NCBI GenBank assembly: GCA_035626995.1
Contig: DASPMP010000245.1
Coordinates: 30,999 to 94,998 of the forward strand
Reading direction: 5' to 3'
Length of the DNA stretch: 64,000 nt
Source of the DNA: DASPMP01 sp035626995
GTDB lineage: Bacteria > Gemmatimonadota > Gemmatimonadetes > Gemmatimonadales > Gemmatimonadaceae
Under the pieces are notes generated by a model. That model did not search any database and had not been told where the DNA came from. It saw only the letters and a list, made by a program, of their open reading frames with translations. This document shows, in pieces, positions 61,907 through 64,000 of this stretch (positions within the stretch are counted from its first letter, which is position 1; each line of letters opens with the position of its first letter). The position numbers and the translations under genes were made by a program.

Positions 61907-63571
61907 ATGTCCCCCACGTCGCAATTCCAGCCGTATAGCCCCCACGTCGAGCCGTCTCCCGAAGCGGGGAGGCCTGCAGGACGTCGCAGCTCGACGACCG
62001 GCGCGAATGTCATCGCGCGGCAAGCCAAGGAGCTGCACGCGCTCCTGCGCCGACGGCTTCTCATCACCGTCGCGGTCAGCGTGGGATTCTTCGGGATCCT
62101 TCCCATCCGCAGCGTCATCCAGTTGTATGAGCCGTGGGTGCCGAGCGGCGCTCGCCTTGTGCTCCTCGGCCAGGCCGTCGTAGCCGTCACCATCGCCGTC
62201 CTCGGCGCGGTCATCTGGAAGCGGCCGCCGAAGCGACTGCGGCACCTGCGGGAGCTGGAGCTGGTGGTCTTCGCTGTCATCGTGGCGTATCTGATGGTCA
62301 GCAACGGCTACTTCGTCGATCGCTACGGCATCATGGCGCCGCCGATCGAAGCGCTCGTTCATCCGCTCGTGTCGCAGGGCGCGACGCGGCTGGACCCGGT
62401 CACGCTCCGCTGGCTCGTGGTGATTGTCGGATATGGGACGCTGATCCCCAACACCTGGAGACGATGCGCGATCGTGGTCTTCTCGATGGTCGGCATCCAC
62501 CTGCTGCAGCTGGTCATCCAGGCCATCGGTGCCGGTGTCTCACTCGGGGAGATGACCGCGTTGATGGTGTATCCCGTCGTCTGGATGACGGTTGGTACCG
62601 TTGTCGCCATCTTTGGCTCGTACCGTGTGAGTCTTCTTGAACGTCGGGTCCAGGATGCCGAGCGCCTGGGGCAGTACCGGCTCACGCGTCATCTCGGCAC
62701 CGGGGGGATGGGTGAGGTGTACCTCGCCGAGCATGTGCTGCTAAAGCAGCCGTTTGCGGTGAAGATGCTGAGCCCCGACCGCGTGAGCGACCCGAAGATC
62801 CTGCAGCGCTTCGAGCGCGAGGTGCAGGCGATGGCGCGACTCGAGCACTGGAATACCGTCGAGATCTACGATTACGGCCATGGCGCGGATGGGTCCTTCT
62901 ATTACGTCATGGAATACCTGCCCGGGCTGACGCTCGAGCAGCTCGTGGCAGAATACGGGCCGCTCCCGCCCGCGCGCGCCGTGCACTTTCTGCGGCAGGT
63001 GTGTCGTGCCCTCGCGGAAGCGCACGACATGGGGTTGATGCACCGGGACATCAAGCCTGGCAACATCATCGTCTGTGAGCGCGCGGGGATCTTCGACGTG
63101 GCCAAGCTCCTGGATTTCGGGCTCGTCAAGCACGTCGGGCTGCAGGGGGACGCGGATCTTACGCTCGAGGGAACTGTCGCGGGCACGCCCGCGTACATGT
63201 CTCCCGAGCAGGCCGCCGGCGGCGATACCACGGACGCGCGGACCGATATCTATAGCCTGGGCGCCGTCGCGTATTTCCTGCTCACCGGCCACCCGCCATT
63301 CACGAACCGCTCGGCGATGCAGATCATGGCGGCTCACATGTACGAGACGCCGCCGCCGGTGATCGCGTACCGGCCGGAAGCCGGCGCGGCGCTCGACGAG
63401 ATCGTGCGACGCTGTCTCGCAAAGAAGCCATCGGAACGTTATCCCGACGTGCGTACATTGCAGCGTGAGCTCGAAGAATGGACAGCACCCGACCGTAGTG
63501 CGTGGACGCAGCGTGAAGCCCGCGCCTGGTGGACTGAGCGCGAGACGACCCACCCCGTCGGACATTCGTGA
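61907..63571 (+). CDS. Ser/Thr protein kinase with N-terminal polytopic membrane domain
   Basis: 554 residues. About six hydrophobic helices (52-240) come first, then a C-terminal Hanks-type kinase: GTGGMGEVYLAEH loop, Lys286, HRDIKPGN (379-386), LLDFG (Asp403) and SPEQ. Most bacterial kinases have the kinase first, so the order is reversed here. The membrane part may sense a membrane signal. The DUF2157 gene starts at GTG 63568, overlapping this stop by 4 bp, so the two are coupled. No TPR or PASTA domain is present. Confidence 0.9.
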   Translation: MSPTSQFQPYSPHVEPSPEAGRPAGRRSSTTGANVIARQAKELHALLRRRLLITVAVSVGFFGILPIRSVIQLYEPWVPSGARLVLLGQAVVAVTIAVLGAVIWKRPPKRLRHLRELELVVFAVIVAYLMVSNGYFVDRYGIMAPPIEALVHPLVSQGATRLDPVTLRWLVVIVGYGTLIPNTWRRCAIVVFSMVGIHLLQLVIQAIGAGVSLGEMTALMVYPVVWMTVGTVVAIFGSYRVSLLERRVQDAERLGQYRLTRHLGTGGMGEVYLAEHVLLKQPFAVKMLSPDRVSDPKILQRFEREVQAMARLEHWNTVEIYDYGHGADGSFYYVMEYLPGLTLEQLVAEYGPLPPARAVHFLRQVCRALAEAHDMGLMHRDIKPGNIIVCERAGIFDVAKLLDFGLVKHVGLQGDADLTLEGTVAGTPAYMSPEQAAGGDTTDARTDIYSLGAVAYFLLTGHPPFTNRSAMQIMAAHMYETPPPVIAYRPEAGAALDEIVRRCLAKKPSERYPDVRTLQRELEEWTAPDRSAWTQREARAWWTERETTHPVGHS

Positions 63572-64000
63572 CAGGTGACCCGCTCGAGCTGCGGGCCACG
63601 GCGCAGCGCGTCCGGGTAGCGACAACGGCGGCGGAGCTCGGCGACGCCGCCACCGCACGCGGTGTGCAGCTCGCTGTTGCCACTCCGGCTTCTCACGAGT
63701 GGCGCGGGTTCCTTGCGACGACGCTCGCCCTCTTCGGTGGCGCGCTGGTTCTCGCAGGGGTGGTCTGCTTCGTGGCGTTCAACTGGTCGCGCATCGGCCG
63801 GTACGGCAAGTTCGCGCTCGTCGAGCTCGCGATCGTCGCGGCCGTGGTGATCGCATGGAAAAAGCTGCCAAAGCTCTCGGGGCAGATGGCACTCTTCGGC
63901 GCAGCGGTTCTGGTCGGGCCGCTGTTGGCCGTGTACGGGCAGACGTATCAGACGGGGGCGGATCCCTATGGGCTGTTCCTGGTGTGGGCGGCGCTGGTTG
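63568..64000 (+). CDS. DUF2157 membrane protein (cut by window edge)
   Basis: GTG at 63568 overlaps the kinase stop by 4 bp. The 144 visible codons begin with a soluble segment (LELRATAQRVRVATTAAELG) and then hydrophobic helices: LALFGGALVLAGVVCFVAFN, then WSRIGRYGKFALVELAIVAA, then LLAVYGQTYQTGADPYGLFL. GQTYQTGADPY is the hallmark of DUF2157. The function of the family is unknown. It likely acts with the upstream kinase because of the overlap. The rest is beyond 64,000. Confidence 0.85.
   Translation, partial: MTGDPLELRATAQRVRVATTAAELGDAATARGVQLAVATPASHEWRGFLATTLALFGGALVLAGVVCFVAFNWSRIGRYGKFALVELAIVAAVVIAWKKLPKLSGQMALFGAAVLVGPLLAVYGQTYQTGADPYGLFLVWAALV

Overview
The window is 64 kb of high-GC bacterial chromosome. 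Its gene content points to a member of the Gemmatimonadota or a similar soil lineage: PadR regulators, a duplicated-permease (ADOP) ABC protein, three Hanks-type Ser/Thr kinases fused to membrane or TPR-like regions, class-C beta-lactamase-like hydrolases, an OPT transporter, a DUF1624 protein and a very large NdvB/cyclic-glucan-synthase-like enzyme. This is inferred from family composition only; there is no rRNA or marker gene. I see no tRNA, rRNA, CRISPR array, insertion sequence, integrase or phage gene. Coding density is high and many neighbours overlap by 4 bp or abut tail to tail.

Layout. 1-7 kb: a truncated PadR gene, an ankyrin protein, a di-haem cytochrome c, a PAS-PAS histidine kinase, a PadR/permease-prefix membrane protein pair and a PIN/antitoxin module. 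7-22 kb: two secreted serine hydrolases, a small AraC-controlled-looking pair, a TPR-type Ser/Thr kinase, a Cys-rich protein of unknown role, a DinB-like protein, an S41 peptidase, a TonB-domain lipoprotein and a multicopper oxidase whose copper motifs are in reversed order. 22-31 kb: one 2781-residue NdvB-like protein. 31-41 kb: envelope lipoproteins and carboxypeptidase-regulatory-like proteins, the OPT transporter and the lone ADOP permease. 41-53 kb: DUF488, DUF1624, an ion-channel-like protein, a sulfatase, an L,D-transpeptidase homologue with Ser instead of the catalytic Cys, OmpA, alpha/beta hydrolase, GNAT, a three-PAS histidine kinase and a second Ser/Thr kinase. 53-64 kb: an ArsR/SRPBCC pair, cupredoxin, DoxX, a Xre/RES toxin-antitoxin pair, an amidohydrolase, two poorly known proteins and a third Ser/Thr kinase followed by DUF2157.

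The most unusual content is not a gene. Short-period tandem arrays sit in many of the gaps between genes: a 7-bp family (CTCGGCT and its complement), an 8-bp family (GACAAGCC and its complement) and a 14-bp family (GCTAACTGCCAAGA). They occupy several convergent gaps. The largest, at 55,923-56,396, is 17 forward units facing 13 inverted units, so its transcripts could fold into a stem of nearly 200 bp. A related 8-bp array forms a mirrored hairpin at 45,813-45,877, and repeat-like DNA also lies inside two signal-peptide regions. I know of no description of this repeat set.

Regulatory signals that can be read directly: a near-identical dyad at the PadR start (4,527) and upstream of the serine hydrolase (7,179); a perfect 24-bp palindrome over the ArsR start; inverted repeats over the promoters of both toxin-antitoxin modules; and tandem 22-bp repeats upstream of the first PadR gene.
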